The notes: generated from the letters alone by a model not told the origin. DNA of 41,086 nt from CAYYNP01 sp964472545 (GCA_964472545.1 CAYYNP010000051.1:1-41086); one strand, 5' to 3'. Shown: positions 1 to 8,435, counted from the stretch's first letter. Program-made: numbers and translations.

Positions 1-51
1 GCTGCCGCCCCCGGCTTGTTTCCCTGTGGGGGCCACATCGGGAGGACGTTC

Positions 52-127
52 GGGTGCCATGCCCACGCTCGCGTGGGCATGTTGATTAAGCTCTCGGCAT
101 GCCCACGCGAGCGTGGGCATGGCACCC
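52..127. repeat. Large REP-like inverted repeat
   Basis: Two 29-bp arms (52-80 and 99-127) are exact reverse complements around an 18-bp loop. Each arm also contains its own 22-bp palindrome starting ATGCCCACG and ending CGTGGGCAT, so the element can fold as one long hairpin or two small ones. It lies about 65 bp upstream of the ATPase start. The nested-palindrome form is that of dispersed REP/BIME-type elements; a terminator for an upstream gene is also possible, though there is no T-tract. Confidence 0.85.
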
Positions 128-193
128 AGCTTGACCGGTGGGTGAAGATCACCTATCATCGGACATTCACCGTCTGCGCTCGGGAGGCGAGGT

Positions 194-1501
194 ATGCCAA
201 TTCACGAACTTCACCTGAAGAACTTGGGACCGTTCGACGAGATCGAGTTCGAGTTCGATCCGCAGGTCAACGTCTTCGTTGGACCAAATAACACGGGCAA
301 GTCAACGGTGCTCTTGGCGGTCGCGCAGGCCGTGGTGGCACGCTTCTTCTTCCCGAGGAAACTGTGTCGTAGCAGGGAAACGGAAATCGAAGTGCGTGGT
401 GAGATCGACGGCGTGAGCATACGTTGCTCTGGGCCGATTCCGGGGCCAGCGTTCGGCATGGACGACAAGAAGCCGTTCTATCCGCTACTTGACAAGGTCG
501 GGTTTGGCTGCCTAATTCCCGCTCTTCGCTCCAGCACGGATTACCGAGCAGAAGCCGCAGTCGGCAAGAGGCCGGCCGGGAGTGGCTTCAAGTTGGCCGA
601 ATCGGATGCACTCACTCAGCCAAACGCCTCAATGGTTCGTGACGAAGCGATCATCCAGAAGATAATCAACCTCGACTATCGGAGCTACCGCGAGAGAAAC
701 CCCGCCGTTAGGCAGGCCCTGGACAAGATCGCCGAACTGGCGTCCGAGATTACAGAGGGCTTTCCGATCCAATTCGCCGGCGTTGCCGAAGACAAAGACG
801 GGCTCTATCCGCAGTTCGAAACGCCCGACGGCAAAGTGCCGCTGAATGTCCTCAGCCAAGGCACCCAATCGATCATCCAATGGCTAGGGCTTCTGCTGAT
901 CGGATACGCTGAGCGCTACGACTTCCCCGAGACGCTCGACGACAAGCCGGGCGTGGTGATCATCGACGAGATTGACGCCCACATGCATCCCTCGTGGCAG
1001 CGGCGGATTCTGCCGACGCTCTCGCGGAGCTTTCCGAGCTTGCAGATCTTCTGCTCGTCGCATTCTCCGTTCGTGCTGGCCGGGCTGAAGGCGGGGCAGG
1101 CGCAGTTGCTCAAGCGAGACGCCAAAGGCAAGGTGACCGTGTCGCGCAACCCGACCGACCTGATCGGCTGGTCGATGGACGAGATCTTGCGGAACTTCCT
1201 CGACGTCACGAACCCGACCGATCTGCAAACGGCCGAGAACATCGAACGCTTGCAGGAACTCCGCGGCAAGTCGCGGCTGACGAAGAAGCAGAAAGAGGAG
1301 TTGGAGCAACTCCGCGAGACGCTCGGCCGCGATCTGCTGGCAGGGTCGCCGGAGGGCGAGGTCGAGCGGCTGGCGGAGAAACTCCGCAGCGCCGCCGCCG
1401 ATTCCAATGGCCCACGCAAGCGCGCACCCGCCAAGAAAACGGCCAAGAAGACGAAGAGTTCGTCATCGCGCACCCGACGTACCAAGGCCACGCGAAAATA
1501 G
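194..1501 (+). CDS. AAA/ABC-type ATPase of a Septu-like defence pair (PtuA-like)
   Basis: A 435-residue ATPase of the SMC/OLD-like AAA class. Walker A is GPNNTGKST (30-38, Lys36). An ABC-like signature LSQGTQS lies about two thirds of the way to Walker B. Walker B is VVIIDEIDAH with Asp258/Glu259, and a switch histidine sits in SSHSP (His290). The C-terminus is a Lys/Arg/Ser-rich tail from about residue 400. The start is supported by a strong Shine-Dalgarno (GGGAGGCGAGG, ending 1-2 bases before ATG 194). The next gene, an HNH nuclease, begins 12 bp after the stop. ATPase plus TIGR02646-like HNH is the composition of Septu (PtuA/PtuB), also found in some retron systems. Function is inferred from family and pairing; the ATPase motifs are seen directly. 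A housekeeping AAA ATPase is less likely given this partner. Confidence 0.85.
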   Translation: MPIHELHLKNLGPFDEIEFEFDPQVNVFVGPNNTGKSTVLLAVAQAVVARFFFPRKLCRSRETEIEVRGEIDGVSIRCSGPIPGPAFGMDDKKPFYPLLDKVGFGCLIPALRSSTDYRAEAAVGKRPAGSGFKLAESDALTQPNASMVRDEAIIQKIINLDYRSYRERNPAVRQALDKIAELASEITEGFPIQFAGVAEDKDGLYPQFETPDGKVPLNVLSQGTQSIIQWLGLLLIGYAERYDFPETLDDKPGVVIIDEIDAHMHPSWQRRILPTLSRSFPSLQIFCSSHSPFVLAGLKAGQAQLLKRDAKGKVTVSRNPTDLIGWSMDEILRNFLDVTNPTDLQTAENIERLQELRGKSRLTKKQKEELEQLRETLGRDLLAGSPEGEVERLAEKLRSAAADSNGPRKRAPAKKTAKKTKSSSSRTRRTKATRK

Positions 1502-1512
1502 GGGCAACGCCG

Positions 1513-2157
1513 ATGCACTTCGTCGATCGTGGGCCCGAGCCGGGTGGGCTGAAAGCGTATCGTGACAAGCACACGCCGAAGTGGGTGCGTCACTACGCCC
1601 AAGGAACTGGGCAGAAGCCAGACGATGCGCATTGGAGGAAGTTCCACGCGGAACTCGAAGCAGCCTTCTGCGGGCTTTGCGGCTATTGCGAAATCGAAGT
1701 CCGCTGCCAAATCGACCACTTCCGCCCGAAGAGCCGATTCCCGGAGCGCGTCTACCAGTGGTCAAACCTCGTCTACGCCTGCGCCACCTGCAACATCTTC
1801 AAATCGGAGAAGTGGCCGCGGACGGGCTATGTCGACCCGTGTGCCAGGACGCGGACGACGCGCCCCGAGGAGTACTTCACCTTCGACACGAAGACCGGCG
1901 AGATTCTGCCGCGAGACGGTCTGCCGCCGCCGCGCCGACAGCGGGCCCTGACGATGATCCGGGACCTGAAGCTCAACGGCATGCATCTTCTGAAAGCACG
2001 CTTGAGATGGGTCAGGATGATCGCTGAGGTTCTTTGGGTCGACGACCCGACCGACTCCCAGCAAGACAGTTTCGTCCAGCACCTGGCGGCGAGAGACTGT
2101 CGGTTCTCGAGCATCGCCCGTGTCTTCCTGACACAGCGCGGTTATCGAGTTTCCTGA
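1513..2157 (+). CDS. HNH endonuclease, TIGR02646/PtuB-like
   Basis: A 214-residue predicted HNH nuclease, the effector half of the Septu-like pair. It has CGYC (Cys56, Cys59), the catalytic QIDHF (Asp68-His69), WSNLV (Asn85) and CATCN (Cys90, Cys93, Asn94). This is a zinc-stabilised beta-beta-alpha metal site, with the four cysteines holding zinc and His69 acting as general base in the family. 'DHFRPKSRFP' and 'NLVYACATCN' are typical of the TIGR02646 family. I chose ATG 1513, 12 bp after the ATPase stop. The frame stays open upstream to about 994, but that stretch overlaps the ATPase and is a shadow. Expected role is nicking or cutting DNA when released or activated by the ATPase on phage infection; this is family knowledge, not shown here. 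No reverse transcriptase or retron RNA is visible in the window. Confidence 0.87.
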   Translation: MHFVDRGPEPGGLKAYRDKHTPKWVRHYAQGTGQKPDDAHWRKFHAELEAAFCGLCGYCEIEVRCQIDHFRPKSRFPERVYQWSNLVYACATCNIFKSEKWPRTGYVDPCARTRTTRPEEYFTFDTKTGEILPRDGLPPPRRQRALTMIRDLKLNGMHLLKARLRWVRMIAEVLWVDDPTDSQQDSFVQHLAARDCRFSSIARVFLTQRGYRVS

Positions 2158-2476
2158 CCGCTCGCCCTCTCAGCTTGGTCGCTACATCGCCACGGACGAC
2201 GTCCCGCAGGCTCGCACCGCCACTCGCCACTCCTCACTCCCGGCTCCCAACTCCCAACTCCCCGCCCCCCGCTCTCCCCAACCCCTGCTCACCCCGCCTC
2301 CCCACTCCCCAACCACCCGAAATCGATTTGCCTCCGGCCCACCACATCGGGTACGATGACAGTTGGCGGTGGGGTCATCGGGAGCTCGCGCCGCGTTGGG
2401 CGGACGATACGGGCCACCGGGGACTCCGCAGCCCGGGCCGAAGGGCAAGTAGGCCATCCGTCTGCGGGAAGTTGTC
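2158..2476. repeat. Intergenic region with C-rich low-complexity tract
   Basis: This 319-bp gap holds a pyrimidine/C-rich imperfect repeat at about 2220-2320 built from variants of CCCAACTCC and CCACTCC, followed by ordinary GC-rich sequence up to the VWA gene. The same kind of C/T-rich tract (CCACTCCCCACTAACCACTT) occurs at about 17440-17460, just before the FHA gene. No convincing promoter or RNA gene was seen. Confidence 0.6.
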
Positions 2477-3850
2477 ATGTCATCGACTCGAAGGCTTCCG
2501 TCGGCGTTGGATCGCCGGCTGGTGGCCGCGTTGGGCGCTACGCCCGCCGTGGCTTGTCGACCGTACGGCGCGCGTCGCCGGAATTCGTCGAAGTCGGGCT
2601 GGTCGGCCCTGACCCTCTCGGGGATCGTCCACGTCGTCGTGCTGATCCTGCTTTCGGCCTTCGTGTTTCCGATCGATTTGGGCGAGGTCGCTGCGCTGGT
2701 GGCCGAAATGCCGGCGGCGGAAGAAGAGCCGCCGCTGGAGCGGCTCGCCGCGACGATCGACGCCTCATTGGACGAGCCGCTGGACGTGGCGGCGCTGCCG
2801 ACCCAGGTGGAATGCCCCGATCCGCTCGAGCTGTTTACTTTTGCCGACCCACAGTTGGCCGACTCTCTGCTCGTCGAACCGCTCGGGCCGCCCATCAAAG
2901 AATTGCCCCCCGCCGACGAGTTGATGCAGCAACTCGCCCCGGGCGAGTTCGATGGCTCGCTGCTGCCCTCGCTCGGCGAATTGGCCCGCCAAGGGGAAAA
3001 AGCCGGAGAGGGCGTCGCCGAGTATTTCGGCACGGTGGCCACCGGCAACCGGTTTGTCTACGTAGTCGATCGGTCCAACAGCATGGACGGCGCCCGCTTC
3101 AATCGGGCGGTGGCCGAGTTGCTGCGATCGCTGGATCGGCTGCAGCCGGACCAATCGTTCTACGTGGTGTTGTTTTCCGACGACATGCGGCGGATGTTCG
3201 ACGAGCACGGGACCGAGCCGGAGATGCGTGCGGCCACGGCGGAAAACAAAGACCGGTTGCGAGGCTGGCTTGCCGGGGTCGCTACCGGCGGCGGAACCCA
3301 CCCGAAGAAGGCCATCCGTTTCGCGCTTTCGCTGCGGCCCAGCGCCGTCTTCGTCCTTTCCGACGGCGAGTTTTCGGGCATCTCCGGCGCCGCCGGCGGT
3401 GACCTGTTGGCTGCCGGCTCGCCGATGAGAGATTTGGTCGGCCGCAGCGGTTCCGGCGGCGTGCCGATCCACTCGTTCGCCTACGAAGACCCCAGTTCCA
3501 TGGCCAACATGCAGGCCTTGGCCGCGTTGACCGGCGGTAACTTTCGCTATCTCGCGCCCGCCGGAGCGGCCGGCGACGCCGTTGCGGTGCCGCCGGTGGC
3601 GGTCGCGCCGCCTCAAGGGCCGGTAGGGCCGCCGCAGCCGTCATTGCCGCAGCAACAGCAGGCCGGCCTCTTGTTGAGTCAGGCCGATAGCCTCCGCGAC
3701 GCCGGCGACTATCGCGAGGCTCTGAGGCTGTATCGCGAGTTGGTGGCCCAATCCCCCACAACGCCCGCCGGGGAGGCCGCCCGCGGACGGATCCTCCGGC
3801 TGTATCAGGCGACGAGCATCTTCTGGGGAGGTCAAGGGGGGATGCGGTGA
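2477..3850 (+). CDS. Membrane-anchored von Willebrand factor A domain protein
   Basis: A 457-residue protein. A basic N-terminus is followed by one transmembrane helix at about 46-65 (SGIVHVVVLILLSAFVF), then an acidic, proline-containing stalk and a VWA domain from about 190 to 365. The metal-binding (MIDAS) motif DRSNS is intact (Asp198, Ser200, Ser202), and FVLSDGEFSG provides a later acidic metal-site segment. A short TPR-like helical pair (AGDYREALRLYRELVAQSP) ends the protein. With the N-terminus inside, the VWA domain should face the periplasm. VWA domains usually mediate metal-dependent protein binding, so this may be an assembly or adhesion factor. It overlaps the next gene by 4 bp (GTGA), implying translational coupling. 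The start is the first ATG of the frame with a weak GGGAAG upstream. The domain call is firm; the partner is unknown. Confidence 0.8.
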   Translation: MSSTRRLPSALDRRLVAALGATPAVACRPYGARRRNSSKSGWSALTLSGIVHVVVLILLSAFVFPIDLGEVAALVAEMPAAEEEPPLERLAATIDASLDEPLDVAALPTQVECPDPLELFTFADPQLADSLLVEPLGPPIKELPPADELMQQLAPGEFDGSLLPSLGELARQGEKAGEGVAEYFGTVATGNRFVYVVDRSNSMDGARFNRAVAELLRSLDRLQPDQSFYVVLFSDDMRRMFDEHGTEPEMRAATAENKDRLRGWLAGVATGGGTHPKKAIRFALSLRPSAVFVLSDGEFSGISGAAGGDLLAAGSPMRDLVGRSGSGGVPIHSFAYEDPSSMANMQALAALTGGNFRYLAPAGAAGDAVAVPPVAVAPPQGPVGPPQPSLPQQQQAGLLLSQADSLRDAGDYREALRLYRELVAQSPTTPAGEAARGRILRLYQATSIFWGGQGGMR

Positions 3851-4692
3851 GCTTCTCGATCGACCTGGAGAGTCCCAACGTCGTCGCGCAGGCAAACGCC
3901 CGCCGGACGTCGCACGTCGCACTGCAAGCGGCCGTGCTGGCGCACCTAACGCTCGACCTGGTGCTGGTGCTCGGTCGCTGGTCATTCGGCCCGGTGGCGG
4001 TGGCGGCCGTGGCGGCCGTGCCGTTGGCCCAGGCCGGCCTGGCGGCGATCTGGTCGTGTGCCGCGCCGGTGCCGTCGTACGCGCGATTCTTGATCGCCAC
4101 GGCCGCGACCGCCTGGGCATGGTTCGTGGCGGTGGCGGTGTTGCCCGCCGTTGCCATGCCCGGGGCAGCGTCGGCGGCTTGGGCCGTCGCTTTCGCCACC
4201 CAAACCGCCGTCATTCTAGCCGCGGTTGCGTTGTGCTCGATCTGGCGACAGGTTCGTCCGCCACGAGACCCGGGAGCCGACGGGCGACCGGCCACTTCGC
4301 TGCAGTACGGCGTCGGCTCGTTGTTGGCCTGGACCACAGCCGTGGCCCTGTTGTTGGGGCTTTGGCAGACGGCTTCGGCCGTTTTTGGCTGGCACGCCAA
4401 CGTGGTCGAGTGGCCCTTCTTCCGCCTCTTGCCGGTCATCGGCATCTTCAGCGCCGTCTACACGCTACTGGTCGTGCTTTCGCTGGCGCGGCGGCGGTGG
4501 ATTGCCGCCCGAGTGCTGGCCGCCGCCGGCACGATCGCGGCCCTGGCGTACTTCTTGCCGGACGCGCTGGCTTGGCTGTTTGTCGACACCGGAGGGCTGT
4601 CGCACACGTCGGCGATGGTCATGGCCGGAACCCAGACCGCCCTGCTGTATCTGACGTTGTTCTGTGTACCCGCCGGCCAGCGTTGGCAATGA
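3847..4692 (+). CDS. Polytopic membrane protein, unknown function
   Basis: A 281-residue very hydrophobic protein with roughly seven to eight predicted membrane helices. It starts with GTG at 3847, which overlaps the stop of the VWA gene (GTGA), so it is probably translated by re-initiation and may work with that protein. The segment SLQYGVGSLLAWTTAVALLLGL (about 158-179) resembles a short helix motif common in planctomycete membrane proteins, usually written FSLRTLLLLTTVVAVLLGL-like. No catalytic motif is recognisable. Composition is rich in Ala, Val and Leu, with few charged residues outside the loop at about 139-155. A membrane partner or anchor for the VWA protein is inference from the overlap alone. 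Confidence 0.7.
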   Translation: MSFSIDLESPNVVAQANARRTSHVALQAAVLAHLTLDLVLVLGRWSFGPVAVAAVAAVPLAQAGLAAIWSCAAPVPSYARFLIATAATAWAWFVAVAVLPAVAMPGAASAAWAVAFATQTAVILAAVALCSIWRQVRPPRDPGADGRPATSLQYGVGSLLAWTTAVALLLGLWQTASAVFGWHANVVEWPFFRLLPVIGIFSAVYTLLVVLSLARRRWIAARVLAAAGTIAALAYFLPDALAWLFVDTGGLSHTSAMVMAGTQTALLYLTLFCVPAGQRWQ

Positions 4693-4783
4693 GGCCGGCA
4701 CGGCAGCGGGGCACTCGCGCTGCCGTTGCTCTGCCGTACGCCGACCGCTTGCCGAAAGGCGCCCCACCTGACAGAATCTCAGC

Positions 4784-6919
4784 ATGGCACCGATGCAACT
4801 GCCCACGCACGCACCCCGTATCCGTCGCGGCCGCGGCGCCGCGCTGCTGGCGATCGGCGGACCGGTCTGCTATGGCGGGGGGCTGGCCGTGGCCGCGGTT
4901 TGCGATGGGCGGTCGCCGGACGTGGTAGCCTGTTTCGATCCGGCGGGCGTCGATGAGCTGACGTTTGTGCGTGCCGTGGCCGCCGTGGCGATGGGCGTCG
5001 GGGCCGTGGGGATGCTGGTGCTGGTGCCGTGGATGCTGGGCACACGATTCTTGGCGGCCTTTCGCCGCTTTCGCACCACGGCCGGGGCCTGGTCGTTGGC
5101 GCTCAATTCGGCCGCGCTGGTGGCCGTCTTTCTGCTGCTGCGAAACACGTTGGGCATCGACCGCGTCAACGTGTTGGCAACGTGGTTGGGCTGGACGGCC
5201 GTGTTGCTGCGGCTCAGCGTAGGGCAATGGCCTTGGGGTGACCGGTGGCTGAGGAAAGGGGGGCCGGGACAAAGCGTGGGGTGGCTGGGGCAAAGCGCAG
5301 CGGTGCCCCAGGAGAGCACGTCGTCCGGGCCGGGGGTACAAAGGGGCCATGGTGCGTCAAGACGCACCCTACGTCTTGCCCCGGCCGCCCTGTGCATAGG
5401 CCTGGCCGCCGTGCTGCTGGGCGTTGTGCTCTTCGCCGGCGAGCACTTCGTGCAGTGCTTCAACGGCGACGGTACCGAGACGTTCCAGCTTGCCCGCAGC
5501 CTGCAAGAGAACGTCTTGCCGTCGTGGGAACTGGAGACGACCGACCAGTTCGGCGCAGTGGTGGTCAACCCGTCGCTGATCAACTCGTATTGGACCTGCG
5601 CGTTTCAGCTTCTGTTGGGCGAGGGCGAGTTGGCCACACGGCTGCCGTTTTGGATTTGGTGGACGGGCATCTTCGCCGTGGGCGTTTCGATGGCTCGGCC
5701 GGGCCGAACGCGACGGGCTTGGCCGGCGGCGATTCCCTGGGCGGCGTTGCTGTTGCTGATGGCGCTATGGTACACGTTCTACGTCGGCTACTACCCCTAC
5801 GTGACCGATCCGGCCAATCCCGGCGTGACCGACGGCCTGTTCACGCTCTGGCTGCTGCTGGGCCTGAATTGCCTTCGCCGCCGCGACCCGGCCGGTTGGG
5901 TGGTGATGACCGTAATGGCCTCGCTGGTGCTCTACGCCGGGCCGGTGATGTTCGTGCTCACCGCAGCCGCAGGGCTCGTCTGGCAACCGCTGCCGCGGCG
6001 CGTGATGCTCCGCTGGGGGCTCACCGGCGTCTGCGTACTGCTGCTGATCCTGCTGGGCTATCTGGCGTTCGCCCAACTGCACGGCCTGTTGCCGGGTTGG
6101 ATCGAGACGATCCGCGACGAATACGTGCAGAAGCATCTCGTCGCCGGGCCGCGGGGAACGACGGGACTCCTGTTCGTCGGCTACTTCCTGCTCGGCTGCG
6201 GCGGCGTGGCGGCGTGGGGGATGGTCGAGCCATTTCTAGCACGCAGTGGGGTGGCTGGGACAAAGCGTAGGGTGCGTCTCGACGCACCATGGCCACTCGC
6301 CTGGCGCCGAACCGTCGCCACGATGACGCTCGCCTACTTGGCAATGATCCTCGGCTCGGTCGACAAGAACCTGCACTATCTCGGCCCGTTGCTGCCGCTG
6401 TGTCTGGTGCTCTTTCTTGCCGGCGGCCGTCGCACGACACATGCCGAGCAAGCCAACGTGCCTTGGCGCCCGATCGCCGCCGCGCTCGGGTTGCTCGCGA
6501 GCATCGTCCTCTGCTGGCCCACCTCGCGTTCGCCGTTCACACTCAACCGCCAACTCGGCGCCGCCACCACCTTCCAGACCGACTCTTACGAAGAGGCCTG
6601 CCGTTGGGCCCGCATTACGCACCATCTCTACGACACCGGCCGCCAATCCTGGTGGCTCAGCCAACACACCTGGGTCGACTATTCGCAACTCGACGCGAAT
6701 CCGTGGCCACCTCGCCCGCTGCTGGTTACAGATGACCCGAACCCGCCGGCGGGATACGCACTCGTCTTTCGCACGCCGGACGGCGTCGGCCTCTACAGCG
6801 ACGATCCGCAATGGACCGAGTGGCTGAGGACCCGCTCGCCGCCTCCGTCGGAAGCCAGATTCCCTTGGGTCCTTCGGCCGATCGCGATCAAGACGCGTCC
6901 GCAGAAGAAGGCCGGTTGA
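4784..6919 (+). CDS. GT-C-like polytopic membrane glycosyltransferase candidate with repeat-derived insertions
   Basis: A 711-residue membrane protein with a dozen or so predicted helices. After an N-terminal block of about four helices, a hydrophobic helix (about 201-216) leads into an external loop with NGDGTETFQLARS (Asp229, Glu232). The following ETTDQFG..VNPSLINSYW region, many helices and a large soluble C-terminus are the layout of dolichol/undecaprenyl-phosphate-sugar-dependent GT-C glycosyltransferases (PMT/ArnT type). That family call is by layout, not by a diagnostic motif. Two stretches (about residues 155-200 and 487-504) are low-complexity, Gly/Arg-rich and encoded by copies of a palindromic repeat, in loops between helices; the frame stays intact. 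ATG 4784 is used; a second in-frame ATG lies three codons later. The gene converges with the leucine-rich-repeat gene, with 5 bp between stops. Confidence 0.65.
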   Translation: MAPMQLPTHAPRIRRGRGAALLAIGGPVCYGGGLAVAAVCDGRSPDVVACFDPAGVDELTFVRAVAAVAMGVGAVGMLVLVPWMLGTRFLAAFRRFRTTAGAWSLALNSAALVAVFLLLRNTLGIDRVNVLATWLGWTAVLLRLSVGQWPWGDRWLRKGGPGQSVGWLGQSAAVPQESTSSGPGVQRGHGASRRTLRLAPAALCIGLAAVLLGVVLFAGEHFVQCFNGDGTETFQLARSLQENVLPSWELETTDQFGAVVVNPSLINSYWTCAFQLLLGEGELATRLPFWIWWTGIFAVGVSMARPGRTRRAWPAAIPWAALLLLMALWYTFYVGYYPYVTDPANPGVTDGLFTLWLLLGLNCLRRRDPAGWVVMTVMASLVLYAGPVMFVLTAAAGLVWQPLPRRVMLRWGLTGVCVLLLILLGYLAFAQLHGLLPGWIETIRDEYVQKHLVAGPRGTTGLLFVGYFLLGCGGVAAWGMVEPFLARSGVAGTKRRVRLDAPWPLAWRRTVATMTLAYLAMILGSVDKNLHYLGPLLPLCLVLFLAGGRRTTHAEQANVPWRPIAAALGLLASIVLCWPTSRSPFTLNRQLGAATTFQTDSYEEACRWARITHHLYDTGRQSWWLSQHTWVDYSQLDANPWPPRPLLVTDDPNPPAGYALVFRTPDGVGLYSDDPQWTEWLRTRSPPPSEARFPWVLRPIAIKTRPQKKAG
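5278..5373. repeat. Palindromic repeat element inside the GT-C-like gene, copy 1
   Basis: This block contains GTGGCTGGGGCAAAGCG and, at 5347-5373, a 27-bp palindrome-bearing segment with core GGTGCGTCAAGACGCACC. The 27-bp segment is the reverse complement, with one mismatch, of 6266-6292 in the same gene. The first part matches 6248-6270 directly with about two mismatches. It therefore looks like a composite of oppositely oriented copies of one dispersed element that entered the coding frame without breaking it. Confidence 0.8.
6248..6292. repeat. Palindromic repeat element inside the GT-C-like gene, copy 2
   Basis: Contains GTGGCTGGGACAAAGCG followed by the palindrome core GGTGCGTCTCGACGCACC and ATGG. 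It is the second copy, in the opposite orientation to 5347-5373, and is read in frame as a loop of about 18 residues between two membrane segments. Confidence 0.8.
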
Positions 6920-6924
6920 CCCGA

Positions 6925-8157
6925 TCACCGGTTGATTTCCACGTCCGGCAGGGCCTGCTGGAGTTGCTGCACGCCCTCGTCGGTAACCTGTGTTCCCCAG
7001 AGACTGAGATACTCCAGCCGCTTCAGTGTCTTCAAGTGCTCCAGTCCGGCATCGGTAATCGGCGTTTGCATGATGGAGAGAAACTCCAGGCGCGTAAGCG
7101 TTTTCAGGTGTTTCAGGCCTGCGTCAGTGATCGGTACGCCACTCAGGTCGAGAGACTCCAGCCGCTCGAGTGTCTTCAAGTGCTCCAGCCCAGCATCCGT
7201 AATCTGCGCTTCCGAGATCGAGAGACGCTCCAGGCGCGTTAGCGTTGTCAGCCGTTCCAGGCCCGCGTCGGTGATCGGCGCGCCGTTCAAATTGAGCGAC
7301 TCCAGCCGCGAAAGTTCGCTCACCAGCGCCAGATCGTCGTCGGTCGGCTTCCGCTGGCAGAACGAGAAATCGAGGCTCCAAACGCGCCCGCCGATTTCGG
7401 TCACCTTTGGGCCGAGGTGGTCCAACTTGGCCACGACCGCCCGTTCCGCCGCCGCGCGGCGCATGCGAATTCCCAGCCAACTAAATCCGGCACTCGCCAC
7501 GAGCATCAACAGCAGCAGCGTCTTCAGGCTGAATTGCATGCGAAACCGCTGCACGTCCTCCGCAGGCGAGTCACCAGAGCCTCGTAGAGATGACTCGTTG
7601 GCTGTATGGAAGTCTGGGTTGAGAACCTGGCCCGACGCGTCGCGCAGTTCGACGAATTGGCCGAGGATTTCAGCGACCTCGTCGACCCGCTCCCGCGGAA
7701 TCTTCAGCTTCTGATTTCCCATCCTGCATTGAACGAGAAGCGTACCCGGTTTGCTCATCCACTTGCAGTACTTGATTCGGTGCCAGCGTATTACAACGGC
7801 CGATGCCCCGAGCTCACACACGATGCCTCGTGTGCGAATCTCCGCATCGGTATGCCGACGGAGGAACAGGACTACCGGAAGTAAGCCAAAGATGGGGGCC
7901 ATCATGATCCACATGATCACCGACACCGATTCCGGTTCCAGCGCGTCTGCCAGGATTAGAGCCAAGGGCACAAGGGGAAGCGTCGGCACGATCGACATCG
8001 CCAGGGCCACCGGTATCTGCCACCTCTTTCGCCGCGGCTGCGGGGCAAGCAGCAACTCGCCCGCGCTCCGCTGCGCTCTGGGGATTGCCCCGCGCATACA
8101 GTGAAACAAGAAGAACCAAAGCAGCACGATGGTCAGCATCGCGGCGGCGATCTCCAT
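6925..8157 (-). CDS. Membrane protein fused to a leucine-rich-repeat domain
   Basis: A 410-residue protein in two halves. Residues 1-200 have about three membrane helices (near 3-20, 48-70, 78-98) followed by a small soluble domain of unknown family. At Met207 a second membrane helix block starts with MQFSLKTLLLLMLVASAG, then WLGIRMRRAAAERAVVAKLDHLG. This is the typical beginning of a separate class of short planctomycete leucine-rich-repeat proteins. Residues 265-405 are about five 24-residue repeats of the form ITDAGLEHLKTLxRLExL, which resembles the LRR_6/GALA type. It therefore looks like two formerly separate proteins joined. The LRR domain probably binds a protein ligand outside the membrane. 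ATG 8157 is the first start of the frame; internal initiation at 7539 would give the short classic form. Confidence 0.8.
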   Translation of the reverse strand: MEIAAAMLTIVLLWFFLFHCMRGAIPRAQRSAGELLLAPQPRRKRWQIPVALAMSIVPTLPLVPLALILADALEPESVSVIMWIMMAPIFGLLPVVLFLRRHTDAEIRTRGIVCELGASAVVIRWHRIKYCKWMSKPGTLLVQCRMGNQKLKIPRERVDEVAEILGQFVELRDASGQVLNPDFHTANESSLRGSGDSPAEDVQRFRMQFSLKTLLLLMLVASAGFSWLGIRMRRAAAERAVVAKLDHLGPKVTEIGGRVWSLDFSFCQRKPTDDDLALVSELSRLESLNLNGAPITDAGLERLTTLTRLERLSISEAQITDAGLEHLKTLERLESLDLSGVPITDAGLKHLKTLTRLEFLSIMQTPITDAGLEHLKTLKRLEYLSLWGTQVTDEGVQQLQQALPDVEINR

Positions 8158-8435
8158 GACGGGCTCTCGGGCGGCGGGTCGGGGCGAAGCTCAGCGGCGC
8201 TACACAAAACGACAAAGGGCTGACGCCGGCCCAGCGAAGAACTCCCCAGTCGGGCACTCCCGAAGTGTAGGCTCTGGCCGCCGCAGGAACAACCCGTGCG
8301 GACGTGCCCTTTCCCACCACCGCAAGAGTCGTTACCCTCACGGTTGGAAGCGACCTGCGATTGAGAACATCATTGAGAACATCTCAGCCCGGGACTCTCA
8401 CCACCAAACCCTCAACCCACACGACACGAACGCCC
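8158..8435. other. Divergent intergenic region with 12-bp tandem repeat
   Basis: This 278-bp spacer separates the leucine-rich-repeat gene from the sulfatase gene, so it should hold both promoters. The only clear structure is a perfect 12-bp direct repeat, ATTGAGAACATC twice, at 8360-8383, about 50-75 bp before the sulfatase ATG. It could be a binding site for a dimeric regulator, but this is a guess. I could not pick a reliable sigma-70-like promoter. Confidence 0.45.

Noticed and set aside
1..2160. Retron around the ATPase-HNH pair
   Set aside because: No reverse transcriptase frame or msr/msd-like inverted structure was seen in the window; the repeat at 52-127 is a simple REP-like palindrome.
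8304..8435. Longer N-terminus for the HEAT-repeat sulfatase
   Set aside because: The extra 44 residues are Thr/Arg-rich and would place the signal peptide internally.
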